Part shown: piece after piece, positions 8,111-16,173 of the stretch
How the letters are laid out: each line of letters opens with the position of its first letter
How positions within the stretch are numbered: the first letter of the stretch is position 1
Assembly (NCBI RefSeq): GCF_025567465.1
Contig: NZ_JAOQKI010000009.1
Location: forward strand, 93,684-157,683
Direction: 5' to 3'
Source of the DNA: Roseburia_C amylophila
Lineage (GTDB): Bacteria; Bacillota; Clostridia; Lachnospirales; Lachnospiraceae
Length of the DNA: 64,000 bases
The notes under the pieces: generated by a model
Seen by the model: the letters and a program-made list of their open reading frames with translations, nothing else
What the model was told of the DNA's origin: nothing
The model's database searches: none
Made by a program: the position numbers and the translations under genes

Positions 8111-8665
8111 TTAATGATGAATCGTTTTATCCGTAAGTATTCCGGCAATTTCTTCATAGCCAGCCCCTTCCGGAATCGTTACGGTTCCGGGCAGGACAAA
8201 ATTGGCATAATTATTATCTACCATATATTTATTAAATGCTTCTGCATTGTCCACAAGACCTTCTTCCTGCAGACGCTGCGAAACCGCATTAGAAGAATCT
8301 CCTACTTCTACGGTAAATTCCTTCTGTACCATATTGGTTCCATCCTGTGACGGTGGTACGGCATCCGCTCCATCTGTTCCTACATCCTGCGATATCTCCC
8401 CTGAATCAGTTGTTCCCGGCTGCATATCTGTCTGTTCTGTATTAAAACCGCCTTCCGTGCTCTTTGGAATCTCATCTTCTGTTTCTGTAGCTTTTGGTAT
8501 GGTGTCCTTTCCGGTATCTTCCATTACCATTCCAAGTTCTTTTGCCCTTGCAATGATTTCATCATCTGAAAGGTCATTTTTCTTCATTGCAAATGATATG
8601 GATAAGATAATCGTGCTTATCAGAATACCAATTCCCAAGCCTCTCAGATAATACTTAAACTTCAC
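8111..8665 (-). CDS. Membrane-anchored protein with MltG-like LysM subdomain, no catalytic domain
   Basis: A 184-residue protein with one N-terminal membrane helix (about 8-28), a Thr/Asp/Glu/Gln-rich linker (about 45-110) and a C-terminal segment (about 112-184). The C-terminal part resembles the LysM-like N-terminal subdomain of YceG/MltG lytic transglycosylases: a FTVEVGDSSNAVSQRLQEEG stretch followed by a helix and a PGTVTIPEGAGYEEIAGIL block. The catalytic MltG domain is absent, so it is more likely a glycan-binding or scaffold protein. It overlaps the upstream gene by 11 bases and is the last gene before rpsB. Function unknown. Confidence 0.65.
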   Translation of the reverse strand: MKFKYYLRGLGIGILISTIILSISFAMKKNDLSDDEIIARAKELGMVMEDTGKDTIPKATETEDEIPKSTEGGFNTEQTDMQPGTTDSGEISQDVGTDGADAVPPSQDGTNMVQKEFTVEVGDSSNAVSQRLQEEGLVDNAEAFNKYMVDNNYANFVLPGTVTIPEGAGYEEIAGILTDKTIHH

Positions 8666-9320
8666 TTGTATCTACTCCTTTATACAATCCTACAACCAGT
8701 CTCACTTCACCCTGTCCAAGGCCCAGTTCCTTTGCTATCTCTACATACGATTTTCCCTGACTGTATAAGGCAAGGATTTTTTCGTTATGATTAGTCTGCT
8801 CCGGCTGTTCTTCCATCTCTCCGGTTGCCGCTTCTGCTTCTGTCTCCACCGGTTCCTCTGTGGCTTTTACTTCTTCTGTTTCTTTAACTACAGACTCTTT
8901 CGCCTCTTCTAAGCTCTCACCGATTTCGGCTGACATCTCGCCAATTTGTCCTGCAAGCTTTGTCAGTTCTGTGTGCTTGTCATTTAGCATGCTGTATAAA
9001 AACATAATCTCATTATGGGTCTGATTCATCTTTTCCATAACGGTATCCGAATATTCACCGATTGCCAGCATTTTTTCATTGGTCTCTTTATCCAGTGCCC
9101 GCTCCACCTTATCTGTGGAATCTTCAATTGCATGGTCAATCTGGTCTTCTATCGCAGCTTCTGCATCTTTCAATTTGTTTTCCAGTATTTTTTTTATCTC
9201 ATTCTGACTCAGTTCCGCAATACGGTCTAATTCTGCACCGGATAGCTTTTCTGTTACCATAAAGCTTCCTATCATCATAACCAGACCAGCCAGAATCAGG
9301 ATGATTTCCACGCCTGTCAT
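8655..9320 (-). CDS. DUF6115-like membrane/coiled-coil protein at the swrB position
   Basis: A 221-residue protein with an N-terminal membrane helix (about 4-20), a long charged coiled-coil region (about 28-120), a Glu/Thr-rich linker and a C-terminal helix-turn-helix-like segment around ILALYSQGKSYVEIAKELGL (about 181-215). B. subtilis SwrB, also between sigD and rpsB with an N-terminal anchor, activates the flagellar export apparatus. Position and architecture fit, but sequence identity cannot be judged by eye. The end overlaps the start of the next gene. Confidence 0.6.
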   Translation of the reverse strand: MTGVEIILILAGLVMMIGSFMVTEKLSGAELDRIAELSQNEIKKILENKLKDAEAAIEDQIDHAIEDSTDKVERALDKETNEKMLAIGEYSDTVMEKMNQTHNEIMFLYSMLNDKHTELTKLAGQIGEMSAEIGESLEEAKESVVKETEEVKATEEPVETEAEAATGEMEEQPEQTNHNEKILALYSQGKSYVEIAKELGLGQGEVRLVVGLYKGVDTSEV

Positions 9321-9339
9321 CTGTCAGATACACTCCTTT

Positions 9340-9648
9340 TTATATTTTAACATCAAAGCCTCCAATTGCACCTTTGATAACCACACGGTCTTCTTTCTGT
9401 TTCTTTTTCCGTTGTTCCTGCCGCTGGTACTGACCCTTTCCCTCTTCCTTTGCATCAAAACGATGTTCTTCCATCTGGGAATCATCTTTCCTGGTCACCT
9501 GCTCTGATTGGCGGTATTCTTCTCTTTGCACCTCTATCTGGATGTTCTGCTGATCTACCATTGGTTTCATATCCTGATGTTGTTTCAGTGTTCCGACATC
9601 CTGCGTTCTTTGAATGACTCCATTCATATCTACCGGACGAATCGACAT
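9340..9648 (-). CDS. Small Gln/Lys-rich protein of the fla/che operon
   Basis: A 102-residue hydrophilic protein with no membrane helix or recognised domain. The middle is rich in Gln, Glu, Arg and Lys and probably helical or disordered; the last 20 residues (VVIKGAIGGFDVKI end) look ordered. The open frame reaches 9678, but GGAGG lies 9 bases before the ATG at 9648 and only 3 before the ATG at 9654, so 9648 is used. It sits between fapA and the DUF6115-like gene. Function unknown. Confidence 0.6.
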   Translation of the reverse strand: MSIRPVDMNGVIQRTQDVGTLKQHQDMKPMVDQQNIQIEVQREEYRQSEQVTRKDDSQMEEHRFDAKEEGKGQYQRQEQRKKKQKEDRVVIKGAIGGFDVKI

Positions 9649-9684
9649 ATCCATGCACCTCCAGCCTGTCTCAACCATACTTCA

Positions 9685-11280
9685 TTACATGTTTGAGATT
9701 TTTACTTCACCCTCGTCCTTATAAAGCTGGCAGAAACTTCTGTCATCCTTTACAATAAGGCTTACATCGGTAATATTTACAATTACTCCCGCATACAGTG
9801 TCTTTGATACTTTCACCCTTGCATTGCTACTGCCATTTAATATACTCTGCAGCCTTTCGTATTCATGCTCTAATGGTGTACGCTGAGCTTCCTTCTCCTT
9901 AAAAGCACGCATAAGCTGTTCAATATACTGGATTTTTCCCTGATCCAGTTTTTCTTTATTCTTAAGCTTCTCTCCATAGGTAGTAAGAATCGTCCGAATC
10001 TGTTCAATGGTCTTATTCAGCTGAAGCAGTTCTTCCTGCACTTTCACATAACGTTCTTTCTTTTCCGGATCCACACCAACTTCAATACGTGTTCCTGCTC
10101 CAAGGCTGGAACCAATGGTCTGGGCTTCTACCAGACTGCCCGCCCGGATAACACCACCTGTTATGAATCCGTTCTTACCACTTACGCGAACCTCTGTTGC
10201 TGCTGATACCTTACTATGTAAAATAGAATCTGTTTCAACATAACCTCCGGAAATGATGGTTGCATTTTCAATAAACTTGCAGATAACATTTCCCTGTGCC
10301 CGAAGTATTCCTTTGGTCATTCCATGAATTCCACGTTTTACAATAATCTGACCACCCGCCTGTATCAGTGCATCTTCTACCACGCCTTCTACTACTATAT
10401 CACCTTTTGCAATAATTGAAAAACCACCCTTTACATTACCTCTTACGGTAACGTTTCCCGGATAATCAATATTACCGGTGGAATTATCCACGTCTGCCGG
10501 GACTTCATAGACATCTGATACAAATACCTTACCATTTACCAGACTTGCATGTCCGGTTACTTCAGAGTACAGTTCTGTTTTGTCTTCCGATACCCGGATA
10601 TTATTTCCATATTCTAACTGAAGGGAGCGTACCTGTTTTGGTTTAATTTCCCTTCCCTGTACATCATATCCTTTGATTCCACGATCTTCCGGAAATAATT
10701 TTGCCAGAAGGTCGCCTTCTTTGATATAGCTGATTACATTCAGTTCACGGTAATCTACCGAACCATCTTCATTCTTCTTCGGCTTTAAATCAACATCTGT
10801 ATTAAAATAATATTCAATTCTGGCATCCTGACCATCTACCGGTTTTTTTCCTTTTGCCAGCACAAAATCGGTACAGTATGCCCTATCCTGGAAAAATTTC
10901 AAAATTTCATCCTGATCAACCCCTGCTTTGACACCTTTTGCAGTTAAATCCCTTAAGATTTCCTGCACATTCATATTCGTGCCGCCTGCAGCCGGATAAA
11001 ATCTGCATACCGCCTCCATGGCATCTGCTGATACTGTTACGGACATCTCTTCATTTATCTGAATCGGATAAATATCTCCGACCATAATCTCTGTCATCTC
11101 ATTGCTGTTAATTGCTGCAACCAGTTCCTTCAAATTATAATCCGGGCAGCCATGCCTTTCCAGATACTCTGTCAGTTCACCAATTTCAATAACATTTCCT
11201 TCCAGAGCTGCCGGGAAAAGCTTAATATAAGTTGCATGTTCCTTTATCACAAATTGAAAATAAGCATTTGCCTGTCCCAT
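9685..11280 (-). CDS. fapA: FapA-family beta-helix protein (DUF342)
   Basis: A 531-residue FapA/DUF342 protein. The N-terminal part (about 1-240) contains the FapA-typical GDLLAKLFPEDRGIKGYDVQG segment; the central part (about 245-385) is a right-handed beta-helix with repeats such as YPGNVTVRGNVKGGFSI, KGDIVVEGVVEDA and AGGQIIVKRGIHG. A coiled coil (about 400-460) and a short C-terminal domain follow. FapA proteins occur with polar flagellar or chemotaxis genes; a role in FlhF-linked localisation has been proposed in Vibrio. The open frame reaches 11307, but GGAGG sits 6-7 bases before the ATG at 11280. Confidence 0.85.
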   Translation of the reverse strand: MGQANAYFQFVIKEHATYIKLFPAALEGNVIEIGELTEYLERHGCPDYNLKELVAAINSNEMTEIMVGDIYPIQINEEMSVTVSADAMEAVCRFYPAAGGTNMNVQEILRDLTAKGVKAGVDQDEILKFFQDRAYCTDFVLAKGKKPVDGQDARIEYYFNTDVDLKPKKNEDGSVDYRELNVISYIKEGDLLAKLFPEDRGIKGYDVQGREIKPKQVRSLQLEYGNNIRVSEDKTELYSEVTGHASLVNGKVFVSDVYEVPADVDNSTGNIDYPGNVTVRGNVKGGFSIIAKGDIVVEGVVEDALIQAGGQIIVKRGIHGMTKGILRAQGNVICKFIENATIISGGYVETDSILHSKVSAATEVRVSGKNGFITGGVIRAGSLVEAQTIGSSLGAGTRIEVGVDPEKKERYVKVQEELLQLNKTIEQIRTILTTYGEKLKNKEKLDQGKIQYIEQLMRAFKEKEAQRTPLEHEYERLQSILNGSSNARVKVSKTLYAGVIVNITDVSLIVKDDRSFCQLYKDEGEVKISNM

Positions 11281-11293
11281 AGCTTCCCTCCTT

Positions 11294-12064
11294 TTAACTT
11301 TCTTCAACCAATATATCCATATAACTTCCCATTTTCTTTTTCATCTTTGCCAGAGCTCTGGTATGAAGCTGGGATATTCTTGATTCAGATACTTCAAGAA
11401 TACTGCTGATTTCCTTCAAAGTAAGTTCTTCATAATAATAAAGTTCAATTACCCTGCGCTCCTTTTCCGTCAAGGTCTCAAGGCTTTGTGCCAAAACTTC
11501 TTTCAGTTCGCTTTCTGCCACCACATCTTCCGGTTGTGCAAAATGGGAATTTTTTGTCGCATCCATCGCAGGCTCTGTTCCCTGCTCCACAAACTCATTT
11601 AAAGAAACAACATTGGTAACTTTTAACTGGGACTGCCAGTTCAGGTATTCATCCTCTGATACCCCAAGTTCGCTTGCAATCTCTTCATCCAATGCCGTCT
11701 TTCCTGTCTTCATTTCTATATTTTTTATTGCTTCGTCAATCTTTTTCTGTTTTTGGCGAACAGCCCTCGGTATCCAGTCCATTTTACGAATCTGGTCTAA
11801 TATTGCCCCACGGATTCGAAGGCTTGCATATGTCTCAAATTTAACATCCTTGCTTCGGTCAAATTTATCAATTGCATCAATCAGTCCAAAGATTCCATAG
11901 CTGACCAAATCTTCATATTCTACATTATATCCAAGATACATACTCAATCTGCCCGCTACTAATTTAACTAACGGAGCATATTCTATGATAATCTGTTCCC
12001 GTATTTCAGATACTGGATTTTTCTGATAGCTTTCCCACAGTTTTTCTCTGTCCACTGTTTTCAT
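11294..12064 (-). CDS. sigD: Flagellar/chemotaxis sigma factor sigma-28 (SigD/FliA)
   Basis: Directs RNA polymerase to late flagellar genes such as flagellin and motility autolysins. The 256-residue chain has region 2 (SYGIFGLIDAIDKFD and YASLRIRGAILDQIRKMDWIPRAVRQ, the FliA-type segment), region 3, and region 4 with ERRVIELYYYEELTLKEIS and a helix-turn-helix SESRISQLHTRAL. It lies after cheD and before fapA and the swrB position, as in B. subtilis, so late-gene sigma levels depend on full transcription of the locus. Confidence 0.96.
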   Translation of the reverse strand: MKTVDREKLWESYQKNPVSEIREQIIIEYAPLVKLVAGRLSMYLGYNVEYEDLVSYGIFGLIDAIDKFDRSKDVKFETYASLRIRGAILDQIRKMDWIPRAVRQKQKKIDEAIKNIEMKTGKTALDEEIASELGVSEDEYLNWQSQLKVTNVVSLNEFVEQGTEPAMDATKNSHFAQPEDVVAESELKEVLAQSLETLTEKERRVIELYYYEELTLKEISSILEVSESRISQLHTRALAKMKKKMGSYMDILVEES

Positions 12065-12088
12065 ACCATAGCCTCCGGTTTCTTATAA

Positions 12089-12397
12089 TTACTCTTCTTT
12101 CGCTCTTTTCTCTTCCTCTTTTTCTGACTTTTCTGATGTATCTTCTTTTTTCTCATCAGCAGACTCTTCTGCATCACCATCTGCTTTTTCTTCTGTACTG
12201 CTTTCTTCATCCTTTGCAGCTTTAAAATTCTTTTCCAAGATATAAGCTGCAATGCCCCCAAGCAGATAGAATATAATCAGTACCAGCAATAATGTTTTTG
12301 TAAAGGCAAGCAATTCCATTTTCTGAAAAATTGCCACAATACAGGTAATAAATCCTGCGGTCAACATTACGATTGCAGGAATCGGTTTTGTCTTCAT
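12089..12397 (-). CDS. Small two-helix membrane protein between cheD and sigD
   Basis: A 102-residue protein with two membrane helices (about 6-24 and 29-53) and a very acidic and basic C-terminal tail (Glu/Lys/Ala/Ser, about 58-102), probably cytoplasmic. No domain recognised. It starts 15 bases after cheD and ends 24 bases before sigD, so it belongs to the operon. Function unknown. Confidence 0.65.
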   Translation of the reverse strand: MKTKPIPAIVMLTAGFITCIVAIFQKMELLAFTKTLLLVLIIFYLLGGIAAYILEKNFKAAKDEESSTEEKADGDAEESADEKKEDTSEKSEKEEEKRAKEE

Positions 12398-12412
12398 CTT
12401 TACATCCTCAAT

Positions 12413-12898
12413 CTAAATAATTTTCAATTCTTTTCCAACAGACTTAATATAGAATTCTCCGGTATCGCAATGCAATTCTACGGTACGTCCATAATTCAGC
12501 CCGGTATCCTCTGCCAGAAGCGGAATACCAAGCTCCTTCAGTTTCTGTCTGGAAGCTTCTGCATTTCTTGCTCCAATATTTCCCACTTCAGAGTTACCAC
12601 TTACCTCGAACATTCTGGCTCCGCCTGCAATCTTTGCTACAAGCCTGCTCTTTGCCGCCCCTGCTTCTGTCATCCGGCGAACCAGCTCTACAATTCCTGT
12701 ATCTGCGAATTTCGCTATATTCGAATTATTTTTCATCTTTGTACTGTCTGGCAGCATAATATGTGCAAGTCCGCCAATCTTTGTAACCGGGTCTAGCAAT
12801 GCTATTCCTATACAGGAACCCAGTCCTAATGTGGTAATTGTATCCGGAGCCTTGCAAATATTTAAGTCTGCCATACCAACTTTTATTACTTCACCCAT
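12413..12898 (-). CDS. cheD: Chemoreceptor glutamine deamidase CheD
   Basis: Deamidates glutamines on chemoreceptors and binds CheC to stimulate its phosphatase activity. The 161-residue protein carries the cysteine-hydrolase residues: Thr and Cys in TTLGLGSCIGIAL, His in GGLAHIMLPDS. The conserved AKIAGGARMF and IGARNAE blocks are present. It follows cheC by 14 bases, and the cheC-cheD pair is typical of Firmicutes. Confidence 0.95.
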   Translation of the reverse strand: MGEVIKVGMADLNICKAPDTITTLGLGSCIGIALLDPVTKIGGLAHIMLPDSTKMKNNSNIAKFADTGIVELVRRMTEAGAAKSRLVAKIAGGARMFEVSGNSEVGNIGARNAEASRQKLKELGIPLLAEDTGLNYGRTVELHCDTGEFYIKSVGKELKII

Positions 12899-12912
12899 TG
12901 ATACCCTTCTCC

Positions 12913-13533
12913 TTATAAGGTAATTCCCAGAGATTTCAGAATCTTCTCATAAGACTCAAGGTCAGGTAACAGAATAAAATATCCTTCTATCATCACTTCA
13001 TCTCCGAATTCTGTCGTAATCATAAGTGCATTGTCTCCAATTTTACCAAACTGTATTGCCGGAACACTTAAAATAGCTCCCGCCATATCAATTGCAATAT
13101 AAGGAACCGATGGTGCAATAGTAAGCTGCGTCATGGCAGAAAGCGCGTTCAGATAAGAACCGGCAATGATATTTCCTATTTCTTTTAATGCAGACATATC
13201 CATCTCATCAAAATCTTCCGCATAATCTGCCGGACGTCCCATTAGTTTATTTACCAGATAATGTGCAGAATCAAGTTTCATAAGAAACATCATGCTGCCG
13301 GTAATATCATCTGTTACTTCCAGATAGATTCCTACGATTGACTCATCTTCCGGGCAAATTGCAGAACCCAGTTCCTGAAAGGTCAGTAATTCAACTCTTG
13401 GTACATCCATATTAATCCGGATATTCAACATATTTGCCATTGCAGTTGTTGCATTTCCGGCACCAATATTTCCAATTTCTTTTAAGACATCCACATACAT
13501 GTCATTTACCTGGTTCAAAGTATAATCCGCCAA
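12913..13533 (-). CDS. cheC: CheY-P phosphatase CheC
   Basis: Removes phosphate from CheY-P and acts with CheD in adaptation. The 206-residue chain carries two CheC active-site helices: EIGNIGAGNATTAMA near residue 17 and EIGNIIAGSYLNALS in the second half, each with the Glu and Asn pair that positions the water. Together with FliY this gives a two-protein phosphatase system like that of B. subtilis; no cheZ is seen. Confidence 0.95.
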   Translation of the reverse strand: MADYTLNQVNDMYVDVLKEIGNIGAGNATTAMANMLNIRINMDVPRVELLTFQELGSAICPEDESIVGIYLEVTDDITGSMMFLMKLDSAHYLVNKLMGRPADYAEDFDEMDMSALKEIGNIIAGSYLNALSAMTQLTIAPSVPYIAIDMAGAILSVPAIQFGKIGDNALMITTEFGDEVMIEGYFILLPDLESYEKILKSLGITL

Positions 13534-13566
13534 TTTTATCCTCCTGCTGTCATTTCAAGATATAGA

Positions 13567-13594
13567 ATATAGTGAGGCATTTGCCTCACTATAT
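13567..13594 (-). promoter_or_regulatory. Perfect 13-bp hairpin between cheW and cheC
   Basis: Arms 13567-13579 and 13582-13594 are perfect inverted repeats with a 2-base loop. There is no U-tract on either strand, so a simple terminator is unlikely; an mRNA-processing or stabilising element that sets cheW versus cheC-cheD levels is more plausible. Confidence 0.6.
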
Positions 13595-13603
13595 CTATAA
13601 CAA

Positions 13604-14068
13604 TTACGCATTTTCTTTTTCTTCTATAATAGAATGAATATCCAGAAGGGAAATTAATTCATCTCCGTTTTTACCGATTCCATCGATAAAAGATACCTTG
13701 GCATTCTTCATATCGCCACTCACTTTATCAATTTCATTGGTTCCTAATGTAACAACTTCTTTTACTTCATCCACGATTATTCCCAGTGCACTCTGCTGTT
13801 CAATTTTTAAAATTATAATACGGCTGGCATTGGTAAATACATCTTCTTCCAGTTCCATACGGATTCTGAGACTCATAACCGGTACGATTTCTCCACGAAG
13901 ATTGATAATTCCTTTAAAGAAATTCTGTACTCTAGGTACTCTTGTAATCTTCTGCATACGAACAATATTGTCTACATAACTGATATCGATTCCGTACTGC
14001 TCATTTCCGATTTTTACAACAATATACTGTTTTCTGATATTTTCTACTGTTTCAAGTTGCTCTGCCAC
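13604..14068 (-). CDS. cheW: Chemotaxis coupling protein CheW
   Basis: Links chemoreceptors to CheA in the polar array. The 154-residue CheW fold is seen from QYIVVKIGNEQYGIDI through the IVRMQKITRVPRVQNFFKGIINLRGEIVPV core to a C-terminal FIDGIGKNGDELISLLDI. The open frame begins at a GTG at 14077, but the AGGGGG ribosome site is directly next to it; the GTG at 14068 is 8 bases away and gives MAEQLETVEN, so that start is used. Confidence 0.94.
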   Translation of the reverse strand: MAEQLETVENIRKQYIVVKIGNEQYGIDISYVDNIVRMQKITRVPRVQNFFKGIINLRGEIVPVMSLRIRMELEEDVFTNASRIIILKIEQQSALGIIVDEVKEVVTLGTNEIDKVSGDMKNAKVSFIDGIGKNGDELISLLDIHSIIEEKENA

Positions 14069-14083
14069 TCTGCACACCCCCTG

Positions 14084-16171
14084 TTAAATCAATGTATTTG
14101 CATCCAGGATTAATGCGACTTCGCCATCACCCAGAATTGTTGCACCGCTGATTGTCTTATTATTATTAATATACTTACCAAGTGATTTAATTACGATTTC
14201 CTGCTGTCCAAGAAGATTGTCTACAACAAGTCCTGCATAACGTTCGCCTTTTCTTACGATAACAACAGTAAGACTTTCTACTTCTTCATCCTTCGGTGGA
14301 ATATCAAGTATCTGATCCAGCCGGATGATTGGAATAACAGAACCACGTAAATTAATTACTTCCTTGGATTCTACATATTTAATATCTTCAACCGGAATAT
14401 CCTCGATAGTCTGAATTGCGCCTAACGCAATTGCATATTTTTCATCGCGGATTTCCACCATCAACGCCTGAATGATTGCCAGTGTAAGTGGCAGTCTTAC
14501 TACGAATTTGGTTCCAACGCCAAGTTTGCTCTTTACCTCAACATCTCCGCCTAATGCTTCAATATTGGATTTAACAACGTCAAGACCTACACCACGTCCG
14601 GAAATATCGGTAATCTGTTTTGCCATAGAGAAACTCGGCATAAATAAGAAATCGATAATTTCTTTCTGGCTCAGCTTTTCTGCCTGTTCCGGTGTTACCA
14701 GACCACGCTCTACTGCTTTTGCTTTAACCTTCTCTGTATCAATTCCGTTACCATCATCACTTACTTCAATGATTACATTATTTCCTTCCTGGAATGCATT
14801 CAGATTAATGGTTCCTGTTTCTGGCTTACCGCGTTCCTTACGAACTTCTGCACTCTCAAGACCATGGTCAGCAGAGTTACGAAGCAGATGCTGCAACGGG
14901 TCGCCAATCTGGTCAACTACAGTACGATCAAGTTCTGTATCTTCACCGGTCATGCACAATTCCATCTTCTTATTCAATCTTCTGGAAAGGTCACGAATCA
15001 TACGTGGGAATTTGTTTACAACGCTCTCAATTGGAACCATCCGCACTTTCATAACCGATTCATGAAGACTGGTTGTAATTCTTTCCAGATACTCAATCTG
15101 CTCATGGAATGACTGATTCTGGAAATTGCCTCCTTCTTGGGAGCCAATGGATACCAGACTGTTTTTTGCAATGATCAGCTCACTCACCTGGTTCATCAGT
15201 GCATCCAGTTTTTCGATATCCACACGCACGGTACGGTTTGTAACCGGTTTGCCTGCCGGTTTTGACTTAGTCTGTGCCGGTTTATTCTCTTTATGTACTG
15301 CCTGCTCTGCCGGCTTTGCTTCTGATGTATTTGCTGGAAGATTTTCCTGTACATTTTCCTCATGGAATAGGGTTGCCGTCTTCACTTCTTCACCAACGGC
15401 ATCCGCAATTTCAGATACATTTTTAACTGCTTTTAAAATATCATCTAATGCAGCATTGGATGATAAGAACAAACTGAAGTCCAGTTCAAAACGTTCATCC
15501 TCAATATCCTGGGAACTTGGACTGTAAACAACAATCTGTCCAAACTCTTCTACTGCTTTAAATACAAGGAATGCTCTTGCCGCTTTCAAAAGGCAGTCTT
15601 TCTGTACTTCTACTGTAATTCCGTAAATTTTGTTTCCACTTTCTTCAGCTGCTTTTAACGCATCTTTATCTTTGGAAGAAAATTCTACGCTTAAGTATTT
15701 CTTTTTACCATCACCGTTTTCCGGTTCTTCTGCTTTCTTTTCTTCTTTTTTCTCTTCCTTTGCAGGTGCGGCTGCTCCGCCGTTCTCTGCATTCTCTAAG
15801 AATTTGTTCAAAGCTGTAATCAGTGCTTCGTTGTCTTCTGTACCTTCATCTGATGTACTCTTGATCGTATCGAGGTAACTTTCAATTGCATCCAGACACT
15901 GGAAAAGAATATCAATCATTTCACTGGTGACTTTTACTTTGTCACTACGAACTTCCTGGAATACATTTTCCATATCATGAGTCAGATGCTGCATTCTCTT
16001 AAAGCCCATGGTTCCTGCCATTCCCTTTAAGGAGTGTGCTGCACGGAAAATTTCATTAATGGTATCTTTGTTTTCCGGCTCCTTTTCCAAAGTCATAATG
16101 CAATCATTCAGGCTCTGGATATGCTCACTTGTCTCATCAATAAAAATTTCTAGATACTGGCTTACATCCAT
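14084..16171 (-). CDS. cheA: Chemotaxis histidine kinase CheA
   Basis: Autophosphorylating kinase that passes phosphate to CheY and CheB. Domains of the 695-residue protein in order: P1 (1-105) with phospho-His46 in RAAHSLKGMAG; a Glu/Lys-rich linker; P2 (about 165-265); a second linker; P3 dimerisation helices (about 310-375); P4 ATPase with the N box HLLRNSADHGLE, G1 box VSDDGNGID and G2 box GRGVGLDVVKSNIE; P5 CheW-like domain (about 550-695). All catalytic blocks look intact. It abuts cheB (2 bases) and precedes cheW. Confidence 0.97.
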   Translation of the reverse strand: MDVSQYLEIFIDETSEHIQSLNDCIMTLEKEPENKDTINEIFRAAHSLKGMAGTMGFKRMQHLTHDMENVFQEVRSDKVKVTSEMIDILFQCLDAIESYLDTIKSTSDEGTEDNEALITALNKFLENAENGGAAAPAKEEKKEEKKAEEPENGDGKKKYLSVEFSSKDKDALKAAEESGNKIYGITVEVQKDCLLKAARAFLVFKAVEEFGQIVVYSPSSQDIEDERFELDFSLFLSSNAALDDILKAVKNVSEIADAVGEEVKTATLFHEENVQENLPANTSEAKPAEQAVHKENKPAQTKSKPAGKPVTNRTVRVDIEKLDALMNQVSELIIAKNSLVSIGSQEGGNFQNQSFHEQIEYLERITTSLHESVMKVRMVPIESVVNKFPRMIRDLSRRLNKKMELCMTGEDTELDRTVVDQIGDPLQHLLRNSADHGLESAEVRKERGKPETGTINLNAFQEGNNVIIEVSDDGNGIDTEKVKAKAVERGLVTPEQAEKLSQKEIIDFLFMPSFSMAKQITDISGRGVGLDVVKSNIEALGGDVEVKSKLGVGTKFVVRLPLTLAIIQALMVEIRDEKYAIALGAIQTIEDIPVEDIKYVESKEVINLRGSVIPIIRLDQILDIPPKDEEVESLTVVIVRKGERYAGLVVDNLLGQQEIVIKSLGKYINNNKTISGATILGDGEVALILDANTLI

Positions 16172-16173
16172 CT

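Noticed and set aside
14472..15065. Long plus-strand open frame of 197 codons
   Set aside because: It is the antisense shadow of the cheA kinase domain; the composition is Ser-rich, there is no ribosome site, and cheA motifs are intact on the other strand.
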